Origin: Desulfobacterales bacterium HSG2
GTDB lineage: Bacteria; Desulfobacterota; Desulfobacteria; Desulfobacterales; 4be13
Reading direction: 5' to 3'
Assembly: GCA_030378035.1 (NCBI GenBank)
Contig: JAUCGI010000001.1
Span: 28,833-92,832, forward strand
Length of the DNA: 64,000 nt
The translations under genes were made by a program, and so were the position numbers. Positions 34,670 to 43,258 of the stretch are shown one piece after another. How positions within the stretch are numbered: the stretch's first letter is position 1; the number at the start of each line of letters is the position of its first letter. The notes under the pieces are model-generated. The model saw only the letters and a program-made list of their open reading frames with translations, was not told the origin of the DNA and searched no databases.

Positions 34670-35533
34670 ATGAATATTCAAACCGTTGGCGTTATCGGAG
34701 CAGGCGTGATGGGGAGCGGGGTGGCACAAAACCTCGCACAGACAAATCACCGCGTCATACTTGTTGACATATCTGAAGCTATCCTGGAAAAGGCCAGGGG
34801 AGAGATTGCAAAGAACATTCGTTTCCAACGATTATTCGGCAAAACAGGGGCATCGGGAGAGCCGGATGAAATTCTGAAGCAGATCATATTTACGACGGAT
34901 TATTCACGGCTCGGGGATGCAGGTTTTGTTATCGAGAATGTCACTGAAAAATGGGAGTTAAAAAAGGAGGTTTACGCTCAGATTGACGGTATATGTCCGG
35001 AGGACTGCATATTCGCGTCCAATACATCGGCCATTCCGATCACCCGTATCGCATCAGCCACACAACGGCCCGCAAAAGTGATTGGTACGCATTTTATGAA
35101 CCCTGTTCCCATGAAGACCATGGTTGAGGTGATCCGGGGCTATCATACGTCCGAGGAAACCATTGAGACCACCAAAACACTGCTGGAAAGCATGGGCAAG
35201 GAATCTGTTGTTGTGAATGATTCTCCGGGCTTTGTTTCCAACCGGGTGCTGATGCTGACGATTAACGAGGCCATCTTTCTGGTTCAGGATCAGGTGGCCA
35301 GCGCGGAGGATGTGGATCAGATTTTCAAATCCTGCTTTGGCCATAAAATGGGGCCCCTTGAAACCGGGGATATGATCGGGCTGGATACCATATTGTATTC
35401 CCTTGACGTGCTGTACGAAAGCTTTAATGACAGCAAATACCGCCCCTGTCCCCTGCTGAAAAAAATGGTACACGCAGGACTGCACGGACGAAAAACCGGA
35501 GAGGGATTTTACACTTATCCGCTGGATGTTTGA
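34670..35533 (+). CDS. 3-hydroxyacyl-CoA dehydrogenase family protein, FkbK-like
   Basis: 287 residues. The N-terminal NAD-binding Rossmann motif GAGVMGSGVAQNLAQ is at residues 10-24; the catalytic-region pattern SNTSAIPITRIAS, GTHFMNPVP and NDSPGFVSNRVLML follows, and the C-terminal helical domain is complete. In context with a stand-alone ACP, an acyl-CoA dehydrogenase and FkbH, this is the FkbK-type enzyme that oxidises the glyceryl-ACP hydroxyl on the route to hydroxymalonyl-ACP. AAGAAGGAG precedes the ATG. The last codons and TGA lie in the GATGCTT repeat that follows. A primary-metabolism 3-hydroxybutyryl-CoA dehydrogenase is the alternative, made unlikely by the neighbours. Confidence 0.85.
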   Translation: MNIQTVGVIGAGVMGSGVAQNLAQTNHRVILVDISEAILEKARGEIAKNIRFQRLFGKTGASGEPDEILKQIIFTTDYSRLGDAGFVIENVTEKWELKKEVYAQIDGICPEDCIFASNTSAIPITRIASATQRPAKVIGTHFMNPVPMKTMVEVIRGYHTSEETIETTKTLLESMGKESVVVNDSPGFVSNRVLMLTINEAIFLVQDQVASAEDVDQIFKSCFGHKMGPLETGDMIGLDTILYSLDVLYESFNDSKYRPCPLLKKMVHAGLHGRKTGEGFYTYPLDV

Positions 35534-35715
35534 TGCTGGATGCCTGATGCTTGATACTTGATGCTTGATGCTTGATGCTTGATGCTTGATGCTTGATATT
35601 TGCTGTTTCACAAAACATCGAATATCGAGGCATTGAATATCAAGTATCAAGCATCGAGCATTAAGTATCAAGTATCGAGTATCAAGTATCAGGCATCCAG
35701 CATCAAGCATCAAAC
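35531..35715. repeat. low-complexity 7-bp word inverted repeat (GATGCTT / AAGCATC)
   Basis: GATGCTT words run from the FkbK-like stop codon to about 35598. A GAATATCGAGG-containing spacer is followed by ATCAAGTATCAAGCATCGAG-type words to 35715, so the two halves can fold back on each other. The repeat is open in minus-strand frames but is not a gene. Confidence 0.9.
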
Positions 35716-35730
35716 ATCAAAGGTGATATA

Positions 35731-35976
35731 ATGACGACAAACGGAACAAAGGAAAAAATCAGGTCTTTTCTAAGTAAGTATATTAAGAAGAAAGACTTGA
35801 AAGAGGAGGATGAGCTCTTCACCTCCCGTCTGGTGAATTCAATGTTTGCAATGCAACTGGTTTTGTTTATTGAGAAAGAATTCAGCTTTAAGGTGGAAAA
35901 CGAGGATCTGGATTTAAAGAATTTTAATTCAATAAACGCTATCTCTGCTTTTGTTGAGCGAAAGGCGGCCCCATGA
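35731..35976 (+). CDS. stand-alone acyl carrier protein, FkbJ-like
   Basis: 81 residues with the four-helix carrier pattern: KIRSFLSKYIKKK, EDELFTSRLVNSMFAMQLVLFIEKEFSFKV. The phosphopantetheine serine would be Ser in LVNSMFAM (residue 36); the usual Asp-Ser-Leu reads Asn-Ser-Met, as in several FkbJ-type carriers. AAAGGTGA precedes the ATG. The stop overlaps the next gene (ATGA). It would hold glyceryl and hydroxymalonyl groups during extender-unit synthesis. Confidence 0.85.
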   Translation: MTTNGTKEKIRSFLSKYIKKKDLKEEDELFTSRLVNSMFAMQLVLFIEKEFSFKVENEDLDLKNFNSINAISAFVERKAAP

Positions 35977-37109
35977 GAACTGAATTAACCCCGGAGCAGT
36001 CTGAGCAGCAGGAGGCTTTCAGGGCCTTTGCGGATGAAAAGATATCGCCTGAAGCGGACCAGTACGACCGGGACGAGAGAATTCCCGCTGAAACCCTGAA
36101 AAGACTTGCTGAAAAAGGGTATTCAGGCGCTACAATTCCCAAAGAAAACGGCGGCTCCGGCATGGACATGATCACTTATGGTCTCTTGTGCGAAGAAATC
36201 GGACGGGGCAGCGCGTCATTGTTAAGCCTGATTACGATTCAGACTATGGTCTCCCAAGCCATTTTAAAATGGGGCGATGATTCCCAGAAAGCCCAGTGGC
36301 TTCCCAAAATGGGCAAGGGAGAAATCTTATGCTCGTTTGCGCTGACCGAGCCGGAGATCGGCAGTGACGCTAAAAACGTGGGCACTTCAGCCGTTCTTTC
36401 CGACGGGACTTATCTCCTGAACGGAAGAAAGAAATGGATTTCCGGGGGCCAGATTGCGGATCTGTTTCTGATTATCGCCCAGTGTGACGGCGCGCCCGCG
36501 GCTTTTTTGGTGGAGCGGGATACCCCGGGATTTTTCACAGAACCGATTGGCGATATGATGGGATTCCGGTCAGCAATGCTGGCTGAAATTCGCATGGAAG
36601 ACTGCCGGATTCCCGAGGAGAATCTTTTGGGAAGAATCGGCTTCGGATTTTCGCATGTTGCCGGCACATCTCTCGATTTTGGCAGATACAGTGTTGCGTG
36701 GGGATGCGTGGGCTTGGCACGGGCCTGCCTGGAAGCCAGCCTTGACTATACGGAAAAACGAAAGCAGTTCGGCGTATATCTCAAGGAACATCAACTGATC
36801 CAGGGGATGATAGCGGACATGATTACAAACCTCAAAGCAGCCAGGATGCTGTGTATTCATGCAGGCCATCTGAAAGATTCCGGTGATCCATCGGTGATTA
36901 TGGAAACATCCGTGGCCAAGTATTTTGCCTCCCGAATCGCTGTGAAAGCAGCCATGGACGCGGTTCAGATCCACGGCGCGAACGGATGCAGCAGTCAATA
37001 TCCGGTTCAGAGATATATGCGGGACGCGAAAGTCATGGAGATTATTGAAGGGAGTAATCAGATACAACAAACGCTTATTGCAAAATATGGGTATCTCATA
37101 AAAGATTAA
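35973..37109 (+). CDS. acyl-CoA dehydrogenase, FkbI-like
   Basis: 378 residues, full length for the family. Visible are the FAD- and substrate-binding patterns (CSFALTEPEIGSDAKN, GRKKWISGG), the helical C-terminal domain (YTEKRKQFGVYLKEHQLIQG) and the terminal IEGSNQIQQTLIAKYG. In the FkbH-I-J-K pathway this flavoenzyme acts on the ACP-bound intermediate. ATGA overlap with the ACP gene implies coupled translation. Confidence 0.88.
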   Translation: MRTELTPEQSEQQEAFRAFADEKISPEADQYDRDERIPAETLKRLAEKGYSGATIPKENGGSGMDMITYGLLCEEIGRGSASLLSLITIQTMVSQAILKWGDDSQKAQWLPKMGKGEILCSFALTEPEIGSDAKNVGTSAVLSDGTYLLNGRKKWISGGQIADLFLIIAQCDGAPAAFLVERDTPGFFTEPIGDMMGFRSAMLAEIRMEDCRIPEENLLGRIGFGFSHVAGTSLDFGRYSVAWGCVGLARACLEASLDYTEKRKQFGVYLKEHQLIQGMIADMITNLKAARMLCIHAGHLKDSGDPSVIMETSVAKYFASRIAVKAAMDAVQIHGANGCSSQYPVQRYMRDAKVMEIIEGSNQIQQTLIAKYGYLIKD

Positions 37110-37124
37110 GGATATCCGAAAACT

Positions 37125-37465
37125 TACTCTTGCTCTTGCTCTTGCTCTTTATCTTGCTCTTGCTCTTGCTCTTTATCTTTATCTTGCTCTTGCTCTTGCT
37201 CTTTATCTTGCTCTTTATCTTTATCTTTATCTTTATCTTGCTCTTGCTCTTTATCTTTATCTTGCTCTTGCTCTTTATCTTGCTCTTGCTCTTGCTCTTG
37301 CTCTTGCTCTTTATCTTGTTCCTGCTCCCAATTAGCAAGGGCAAGATTAAGAGCAAAGATAAAGATAAAGAGCAAGATAAAGATAAAGATAAAGATAAAG
37401 ATAAAGAGCAAGAGCAAGAGAAAGAGAAAGAGAAAGAGAAAGAGAAAGAGAAAAAGAAAAAGAAA
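37125..37465. repeat. 340-bp low-complexity 6-bp word inverted repeat (CTTGCT / AGCAAG)
   Basis: The left arm (37125-37323) is a run of CTTGCT and CTTTAT words; the right arm (37342-37465) is AAAGAT, AAGAGC and AAAGAG words. The two can form a very long imperfect hairpin. All frames through it are open and would encode poly-Leu/Phe or Lys/Glu/Asp/Gln; the open frame joined to the following gene from 37130 is an artefact. The right arm supplies that gene's AGAAAGG binding site. Confidence 0.95.
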
Positions 37466-37474
37466 GGTCTGAAT

Positions 37475-38536
37475 ATGAAAGAAATTTCCACTCCTCATTC
37501 AGAAGAGGAAAGAAAAATCAAATGCGTGGTATGGGATTTGGACAACACCTTATGGAACGGGGTCCTGATAGAAGGGGATGCGGTCTCTTTAAGGGAGGAA
37601 GTGCCGAAGATTATAAATATCTTGGACAGTCGGGGGATCCTGCATTCTGTTGCCAGCAAGAATGATTACGGACAGGCCATGGAAAAGCTCCGGGAATTCG
37701 GGTTGTCCGATTATTTTCTCTATCCCCAGATTCATTGGGATTCAAAAGTCCGTTCTCTGAAAAAGATACAGAAGTCCCTTAACATCGGCATGGACGCGTT
37801 CGCTTTTGTGGATGACCAGCCATTTGAACGGGAGGAGGTGAGTTTTTCGCTTCCTGAAGTGCTTTGCATTGACGCGGCTCATGCGAACCGCCTTCCGGAT
37901 ATGCCTGAAATGAATCCCCGATTTATTACGGATGAGTCAGAGATTCGCAGGCAGATGTATCTCAGTGACATAGCGCGCAACAAAGTGGAAGATGGATACA
38001 CTGGCCCCAAGGAGGAGTTTCTGGCCACTCTGGAGATGAATTTTTCAATCAGCCCGGCGAAAGAGGAAGATTTGAAACGCGCAGAGGAGCTGACCATGCG
38101 CACACACCAACTCAATACAACCGGCTATACCTATTCATACAATGAGTTAAATGAATTCCGAAAATCCGAGGATCACATCCTTCTGGTCGCCGCCTTGGAA
38201 GACCGTTACGGAACTTACGGCAAAATCGGGCTGATGCTCATTGAACGACACGAGGGGCTGTGGCTCATAAAACTGCTGCTAATGTCCTGCCGCGTCATGT
38301 CAAGGGGAGTGGGGAACATCATGATCAATCACCTCCGCCGGGAGGCCAAAAAGCAGGGCGTCCGACTACAGGCAGAGTTGCTTCCCACAGATCGGAACCG
38401 GATGATGTATATGACATATAAGTTTGCCAATTTTAAGGAAGTTAGGACCACAGATGAGTTGGTCCTGTTTGAAAATGATTTGTCGAATATTCCGGATTTT
38501 CCCGAGTATGTGAAAATCAGAATTGAAAATTACTGA
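37475..38536 (+). CDS. FkbH-like glyceryl-ACP synthase (HAD-GNAT fusion)
   Basis: 353 residues from the ATG at 37475, with AGAAAGG about 8 bp upstream; this gives the usual FkbH length. The HAD-like domain opens CVVWDLDNTLWNGVLIEGD (nucleophile motif DLDNT), followed by SVASKNDY and FVDDQPFEREEV. The C-terminal GNAT-like part starts at TMRTHQLNTTGYTYS. FkbH-type enzymes load the D-glyceryl group of 1,3-bisphosphoglycerate onto an ACP and release phosphate, the first step to hydroxy- and methoxymalonyl-ACP. It completes the FkbK-J-I-H set. The stop TGA lies in CTGATTATAACGG, the end of a repeat element. Confidence 0.92.
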   Translation: MKEISTPHSEEERKIKCVVWDLDNTLWNGVLIEGDAVSLREEVPKIINILDSRGILHSVASKNDYGQAMEKLREFGLSDYFLYPQIHWDSKVRSLKKIQKSLNIGMDAFAFVDDQPFEREEVSFSLPEVLCIDAAHANRLPDMPEMNPRFITDESEIRRQMYLSDIARNKVEDGYTGPKEEFLATLEMNFSISPAKEEDLKRAEELTMRTHQLNTTGYTYSYNELNEFRKSEDHILLVAALEDRYGTYGKIGLMLIERHEGLWLIKLLLMSCRVMSRGVGNIMINHLRREAKKQGVRLQAELLPTDRNRMMYMTYKFANFKEVRTTDELVLFENDLSNIPDFPEYVKIRIENY

Positions 38537-38680
38537 TTATAACGGATTTAAGGATCCCGTGAACGTGAACGTGAACGTGAACTTAAACTTAAACTTAAAC
38601 TTGCACTTGCACCCGGCCTGAACGTGCTCCGGGTGCAAGTTTAAGTGCAAGTGCAAGTGCAAGTGCAAGTGCGGATCTGA
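38533..38680. repeat. CTGATTATAACGG end plus 6-bp word inverted repeat
   Basis: CTGATTATAACGGATTTAAGG at 38532 is followed by GTGAACGTGAACGTGAAC, CTTAAACTTAAACTT and GCACTTGCAC words, then the complement GTGCAAGTTTAAGTGCAAG to about 38670. Several word types are mixed in one element here. Confidence 0.85.
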
Positions 38681-38686
38681 TTTCAG

Positions 38687-38785
38687 GTTCAATATCTACA
38701 AGGATTAGCGATAAGAAAAGGATTTTATGTCTGAACAGACCGAATCCTTTTCTTATCGCTAATCCCTGTAGATAAACGTATGTAA
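38687..38785. repeat. CTACAAGGATTAGCGATAAG palindrome
   Basis: CTACAAGGATTAGCGATAAG and GAAAAGGATT (38696-38727) pair with AATCCTTTTCTTATCGCTAATC and CCTGTAG (38743-38772). A near-identical hairpin is at 50662-50745, and its shortened relative builds the tandem array at 54407-55990. Confidence 0.85.
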
Positions 38786-38890
38786 AAGATGGGACACCCC
38801 CGAACTTAAACTTAAACCCGAACCTGAGCATTCAGTTACGGGCAAGTTTGGTGGGGGTTTTAAATATTTACAGAAAGGACAAATTCTGCT

Positions 38891-40114
38891 ATGAATCAGA
38901 ATGGCATCCTAACCCGTTTACAATTGGACGGCGTAGGGCCGGCAAAACGACTCGGGTTTGACCCGGCAGACCGCCTGAATATCATTACCGGCGATAACGG
39001 CCTGGGAAAGACCTTTCTGCTGGAATGTGCATGGTTTGCGCTATCGGGTCAGTGGGCCGGATTTCCGGCTTATCCGGGGAACAACTCGGACAAAGCGGAA
39101 GTTAAGCTCACTTTTTCCATATCAGGCGAACCGGAGCGTGAGGAGATTAAGCGGGAGATTCTTTACGACCGGGAAATTCAGAACTGGCATATCCACGAAG
39201 GTTCGGGATATGACGGCTTGGCAATTTATGCCCGCTCTGACGGCTCCTTTGGGGTATGGGATCCGGTGAAGGCAAAAATACAGCGCCCCGGCGGTACAGC
39301 CCTGCCCCTGAGTCCGCTGGTCTTGTCGAACCGGCATTTGTGGAACGGCCTCGGTGAATTCATCGAAAAAGAGGGAAGGGAGCAGAAGCTCTGTAACGGT
39401 CTGTTGCAGGACTGGGTGAACTGGCAATACAGGCAGAACCCTGCATTTGACATTTTCACCCGGGTCGTCTCCCGCTTATCCTCCGTATCCGGAGAGACGC
39501 TGAAACCGGGAAAACCGGTCCGTATTCCCGGCGACACTGAAGAGATTCCCACCCTGGAATATCCTTGGGGAAATGTCCCGATTGTCCATGCGGCCGCCAG
39601 TGTGCAGCGCATCGTCGCACTGGCTTATATGATCGTCTGGGCATGGGAGGAGCATAAGATTGAAAGCCGGCACAGGGCCCCGTGCAAGAGCATGACGGTG
39701 CTTGTTGATGAAATCGAAGCCCATCTGCATCCGGGATGGCAGCGTTCGATTGTTCCGGCCCTGCTCACGGTGAACGCCTGTCTGGATCGGGAGATAAAAA
39801 TACAGTTCATCATCACAAGCCATTCCCCACTGGTTCCGGCTTCCCTGGAACCCGGGTTTGATGAGGCGCATGACAAACTCTTCCATCTGGATATTCATCG
39901 GGATGAACACGGTTCCGCACACGCGGTTCTGGAGGAACTGCCGTTTTTACGGCACGGCCGGGCAGACAACTGGCTCACGTCGGAGGCCTTCGGATTGAAA
40001 CATGCCCGTTCCCTGGAAGCGGAGATTGCCATTGAAGATGCGAAGAGGCTGCAAAACAGAGAGAAGCCGGATGCCGAGGAGGTGAAGGCGGTTCATGAGC
40101 GTCTTATGGTGTAA
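38891..40114 (+). CDS. AAA/ABC-type ATPase (RecF/PtuA-like)
   Basis: 407 residues; AGAAAGGAC upstream of the ATG. Walker A is GDNGLGKTFLLE at about 35-46, Walker B is MTVLVDEIEAHLHPGWQ, and the H-loop is FIITSHSPLVPASLE. The Q-loop and signature region are inserted by a long, poorly conserved segment. This is the OLD/PtuA-like class of ATPases that serve DNA repair or anti-phage defence, usually with a partner nuclease. The next gene overlaps it by 20 bp and carries CxxC motifs. It is unrelated to the AAA protein at 18972 beyond the ATPase fold. Confidence 0.82.
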   Translation: MNQNGILTRLQLDGVGPAKRLGFDPADRLNIITGDNGLGKTFLLECAWFALSGQWAGFPAYPGNNSDKAEVKLTFSISGEPEREEIKREILYDREIQNWHIHEGSGYDGLAIYARSDGSFGVWDPVKAKIQRPGGTALPLSPLVLSNRHLWNGLGEFIEKEGREQKLCNGLLQDWVNWQYRQNPAFDIFTRVVSRLSSVSGETLKPGKPVRIPGDTEEIPTLEYPWGNVPIVHAAASVQRIVALAYMIVWAWEEHKIESRHRAPCKSMTVLVDEIEAHLHPGWQRSIVPALLTVNACLDREIKIQFIITSHSPLVPASLEPGFDEAHDKLFHLDIHRDEHGSAHAVLEELPFLRHGRADNWLTSEAFGLKHARSLEAEIAIEDAKRLQNREKPDAEEVKAVHERLMV

Positions 40115-40475
40115 TTTCAGACTGGCCGCCAGATCAATGAATACTGAGAAAGGAAACTTTCAGGATGTTGCCGACCCGTTCACTCTGAAACCGGAATCGT
40201 TTGTCATGGAATTTCCCTCTCTGATGATCAGAAGCGGTCCCGGGCTGACGCCTTCGCGGAGAGAAAAAATTGAAGCAACGATTAATCGCTTAAAATTAAA
40301 TGAAAAAGAGAAATATATCGAGGTCCGACGAGAGTGGTTATGCGCTTACTGCGAGGGAGAGATCACCTTCTCTTTTTTGCGGAAAATGGCGCCTTTTATT
40401 GCTTACGAGCTGAAACGGCAGAACTTGGGAAAACATATCGTTTCTGTTATGAAATCAGAATGTCAGGCGTGTTGA
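40095..40475 (+). CDS. small CxxC protein coupled to the ATPase
   Basis: 126 residues overlapping the ATPase end by 20 bp; GAGGAGGTG lies about 9 bp before the ATG. It has two Cys pairs, LCAYCEGE near residue 90 and ECQAC at the extreme C-terminus, a spacing that could bind zinc. LCAYCE resembles the first zinc knuckle of HNH nucleases that partner PtuA-type ATPases (Septu PtuB), but the central His residues expected of an HNH core are not evident. It could be a degenerate or shortened partner. I do not assign a function. Confidence 0.5.
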   Translation: MSVLWCNFRLAARSMNTEKGNFQDVADPFTLKPESFVMEFPSLMIRSGPGLTPSRREKIEATINRLKLNEKEKYIEVRREWLCAYCEGEITFSFLRKMAPFIAYELKRQNLGKHIVSVMKSECQAC

Positions 40476-40502
40476 CGCTTTGAATGTCTTTTTTTTTGGC
40501 CT

Positions 40503-42128
40503 ATGGATTTAATCACATTATATAAAAAAGAATCCGAAATATCCGGACTCACCGCGCTGATCACGGCAATCATCTCAGGCGTGGCCCAGGGCGCTCTGTT
40601 GGGTATCATTGTCACGGCAGCATCGACGGCGACCCATAAGAGTCTGAATTTCAGATATTTCCTCATGTTTGCAATCACCTTTGCAATCGTTATCATTGGG
40701 AAGAGGCATGCCCTGAAGCAGGCCATGATCATTGCGGAGGAAATAGTCAAAAAAATCCGCATAAGAATCGGAGATAAAATCAGGAACACGGATCTCCTGT
40801 TTTTGGAAAACACGGGAAGAGAGGATATCTTCACCCGGATCGCTCAGGATACCAGTCAGATATCCGAAGCGGCCATCCTGATTATCAATGCCTGGCAGTC
40901 GGCCATTGTTCTGGTGTTCAGCATATTCTTTTTGGCGATGTTATCAAAACCCGCTTTTGTGATTACCCTAATCGCGATCGCGATTGCAGTGGCGCTCTAT
41001 TTGTCACATCAGAAATCAATAGCCGAGGAACTGGTTGAAACCACAAAAAAAGAAACCCGGTTCTTTGAAATGCTGAACCAGATCATTGACGGCTTCAAGG
41101 AGCTCAGGATTAATCAGAAAAAGAACGATCATCACTTCCGATACTTTGAAAAGACAGCGATCCGGGCTTCGGATCTGAAGATAAAAACCGGCTTCAAATT
41201 TATCACCCTGGTGATGTCCTCCCAGGTATTTTTTTATACCTTGCTCGGTATTATTATCTTTATCCTGCCCAGACTCGGGCATATCAGCGGGGAACTGGTG
41301 ATCCGGGTGACTGCTGTGATTCTGTTTATCATCGGCCCGGTGAATCTGATGGTTACTGCCATACCGATTTTTGCCAGGGCAAACAATGCCATAAGAAATC
41401 TCTACATTCTGGAAGAACGCCTGGATAAGGCAAGCAATAATTTCAATCCTGAGCATAAAAGCCCCATAACAAAGATCGCCAATTTTAACGAACTCAGGTT
41501 TGAATCGATCTCCTTTTCCTACACAGACAGAAACGGGACCCCGCTGTTCACGGTGGGCCCCCTTGATCTGACCATCACCAGAGGTGAAATTCTTTTTATC
41601 GTGGGGGGGAACGGAAGCGGAAAAACAACCCTGCTCAAGCTTCTGACCGGATTGTATTATCCGATTTCCGGGACTCTCGGCGTGGATGATCTGACGATCA
41701 GCACCCCTTTTTATCCGGCGTATCGGGAGTTGTTCTCAATCATTTTTAACGAATTTTATCTTTTTGACCGGTTATACGGGCTGGACACCATTGATGAGGA
41801 GAAGGTCGGAGAACTGTTGAAACTGATGATTTTGGAGAACAAAACAGAGCTTGTCGGAGACGCGTTCTCCAACATTCAGCTCTCTACCGGACAAAGGAAG
41901 AGACTTGCAATGATCGTGGCCTTGCTGGATAATAAGCAGATTTATGTATTTGATGAGTGGGCCGCGGATCAGGACCCGATTTTCAGAAAATATTTTTATG
42001 AAGTTTTGTTAAAGGATTTAAAGGCCCAGGGAAAAACAGTCATCGCTGTCAGCCATGATGACAGATATTTTCATTATGCGGACAGGGTGCTGAAGATGGA
42101 ATTTGGAAAATTTGTAGAAAGAATTTAA
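40503..42128 (+). CDS. cyclic-peptide export ABC transporter, PvdE/SyrD family
   Basis: 541 residues in the fused membrane-ATPase half-transporter layout. The N-terminal part has about six membrane helices (TALITAIISGVAQGALLGIIV, YFLMFAITFAIVIIG, AIVLVFSIFFLAML, VITLIAIAIAVALYL, and two near 245-290). The ATPase has Walker A GGNGSGKT, the LSTGQRKRLA signature, Walker B IYVFDEWAADQDP and the H-loop AVSHDD. FDEWAADQDP is typical of PvdE/SyrD exporters, which move nonribosomal peptides or their precursors across the inner membrane. It is the obvious exporter for the cluster's peptide. The start lacks a clear Shine-Dalgarno site. Only 7 bp separate it from the SPFH gene. Confidence 0.92.
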   Translation: MDLITLYKKESEISGLTALITAIISGVAQGALLGIIVTAASTATHKSLNFRYFLMFAITFAIVIIGKRHALKQAMIIAEEIVKKIRIRIGDKIRNTDLLFLENTGREDIFTRIAQDTSQISEAAILIINAWQSAIVLVFSIFFLAMLSKPAFVITLIAIAIAVALYLSHQKSIAEELVETTKKETRFFEMLNQIIDGFKELRINQKKNDHHFRYFEKTAIRASDLKIKTGFKFITLVMSSQVFFYTLLGIIIFILPRLGHISGELVIRVTAVILFIIGPVNLMVTAIPIFARANNAIRNLYILEERLDKASNNFNPEHKSPITKIANFNELRFESISFSYTDRNGTPLFTVGPLDLTITRGEILFIVGGNGSGKTTLLKLLTGLYYPISGTLGVDDLTISTPFYPAYRELFSIIFNEFYLFDRLYGLDTIDEEKVGELLKLMILENKTELVGDAFSNIQLSTGQRKRLAMIVALLDNKQIYVFDEWAADQDPIFRKYFYEVLLKDLKAQGKTVIAVSHDDRYFHYADRVLKMEFGKFVERI

Positions 42129-42135
42129 AATTAAA

Positions 42136-43164
42136 ATGGCTAAAATATATCAAAAAATAAAAGCGGCAATCAAGGATAACACATCTCTGTTCATTATTGT
42201 GATTCTTATCCATTTGTTTCTGTTTGCTTACCTGTTTAACAATATTGTTTATGTCATACGTTCAGGACAGGCCGGAGTGACATATCTGTTGTTTTTCGGC
42301 GGAACAGTGGTGGACGAGGTCCTTCCCGAAGGCATCCATTTTATTTGGCCATGGGATAAGATATATATTTATAATGTCCGGATACAGGAGACTTTCCACG
42401 AGTTTGATGTGTTAACGAAAAACGGTCTGAAGCTTCATCTGCTCATATCCGTTCGTTACCGGCCTGAATACAATCTTCTGGGAGTGCTCCATAAAAATGT
42501 CGGAAAGGATTACCTTACCAAAGTCGTGCTTCCGGAAATAGAGTCTGTATTGCGTATTATTATCGGTCAGATCGAGGCTGAGGAGGTTTATACCACAAAG
42601 ACGTCCCTGATACAGGAATCACTTAACGACGCGATTGAGCAGGTGTCCCAGCGTTTTGTCAAGGTCGATGATGTGATCATCAAACGCATCATTCTGCCTG
42701 CCAGTGTTCAGAAAACCATCCAATATAAAATGGAACAGAAACACTTGGCCGAGGCCCATCTGTTTAAAATTGAGCGGGAAAAAAGAGAGGCCGAACGGAA
42801 GCGTATCGAGTCTGAGGGGTACAGAAGATATAATGAGATATTGTCCTCATCGCTCTCGGAAGAGATATTGCATTGGAAAGGGATTGAGGCCACATTGGCC
42901 CTGTCCGAATCAGAGAACTCAAAAGTGGTGATCATCGGGGGGGGAAAGCGCGGGCTACCGATTTTCGGGAATATTGCATTTGACGAGACTTTACCTGATA
43001 ATACCGGCAAATCAGGGGCTTCTTCCGAGGAACCGGCCAAAAGGACTACAGAAGAGTCAGGTTCTGCCGAGGAACACAGCTCTGAGACAACCGATGAAGC
43101 TGTTTCTTCCGAAAAGAGCGGTCTGGCAGATTTTTTTGAAGAAAAGCTTTATTCCGAACCTTGA
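42136..43164 (+). CDS. SPFH/prohibitin-family membrane protein
   Basis: 342 residues. One membrane helix (LFIIVILIHLFLFAYLF, about 15-37) is followed by an SPFH domain (about 45-215: IRSGQAGVTYLLFFGGTVVDEVLPEGIHF, then VRIQETFHEFDVLTKNG). A charged coiled-coil segment follows (KIEREKREAERKRIESEGY, about 215-240) and then an acidic Ser/Glu-rich tail. SPFH proteins form ring or cage assemblies and organise membrane microdomains or control membrane proteases. Placement between exporter and receptor genes suggests a scaffold for them; this is inference. The stop is within the following GAACTT repeat. Confidence 0.85.
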   Translation: MAKIYQKIKAAIKDNTSLFIIVILIHLFLFAYLFNNIVYVIRSGQAGVTYLLFFGGTVVDEVLPEGIHFIWPWDKIYIYNVRIQETFHEFDVLTKNGLKLHLLISVRYRPEYNLLGVLHKNVGKDYLTKVVLPEIESVLRIIIGQIEAEEVYTTKTSLIQESLNDAIEQVSQRFVKVDDVIIKRIILPASVQKTIQYKMEQKHLAEAHLFKIEREKREAERKRIESEGYRRYNEILSSSLSEEILHWKGIEATLALSESENSKVVIIGGGKRGLPIFGNIAFDETLPDNTGKSGASSEEPAKRTTEESGSAEEHSSETTDEAVSSEKSGLADFFEEKLYSEP

Positions 43165-43248
43165 ACTTGAACGTGAACGGAACGTGAACGTGAACGTGAA
43201 CATGAACGTGACATAAACAGAAGGTTCAAGTTCACGTTCACGTTCAAG
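43162..43248. repeat. low-complexity 6-bp word inverted repeat (GAACGT / ACGTTC)
   Basis: TTGAACTTGAACGTGAACGG (from 43162, including the SPFH gene's TGA) is followed by GTGAAC words to about 43208; after a spacer, GTTCAAGTTCACGTTCACG completes the hairpin. It lies in the middle of the exporter-receptor run. Confidence 0.85.
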
Positions 43249-43258
43249 TAATCAAAAA

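Noticed and set aside
37096-37498. Open frames of poly-Leu/Phe, Ser/Leu or Lys/Glu/Asp/Gln on both strands, and the 115-residue extension before the FkbH-like gene
   Set aside because: Created by the 6-bp word hairpin. The ATG at 37475 has a binding site and gives the normal family length.
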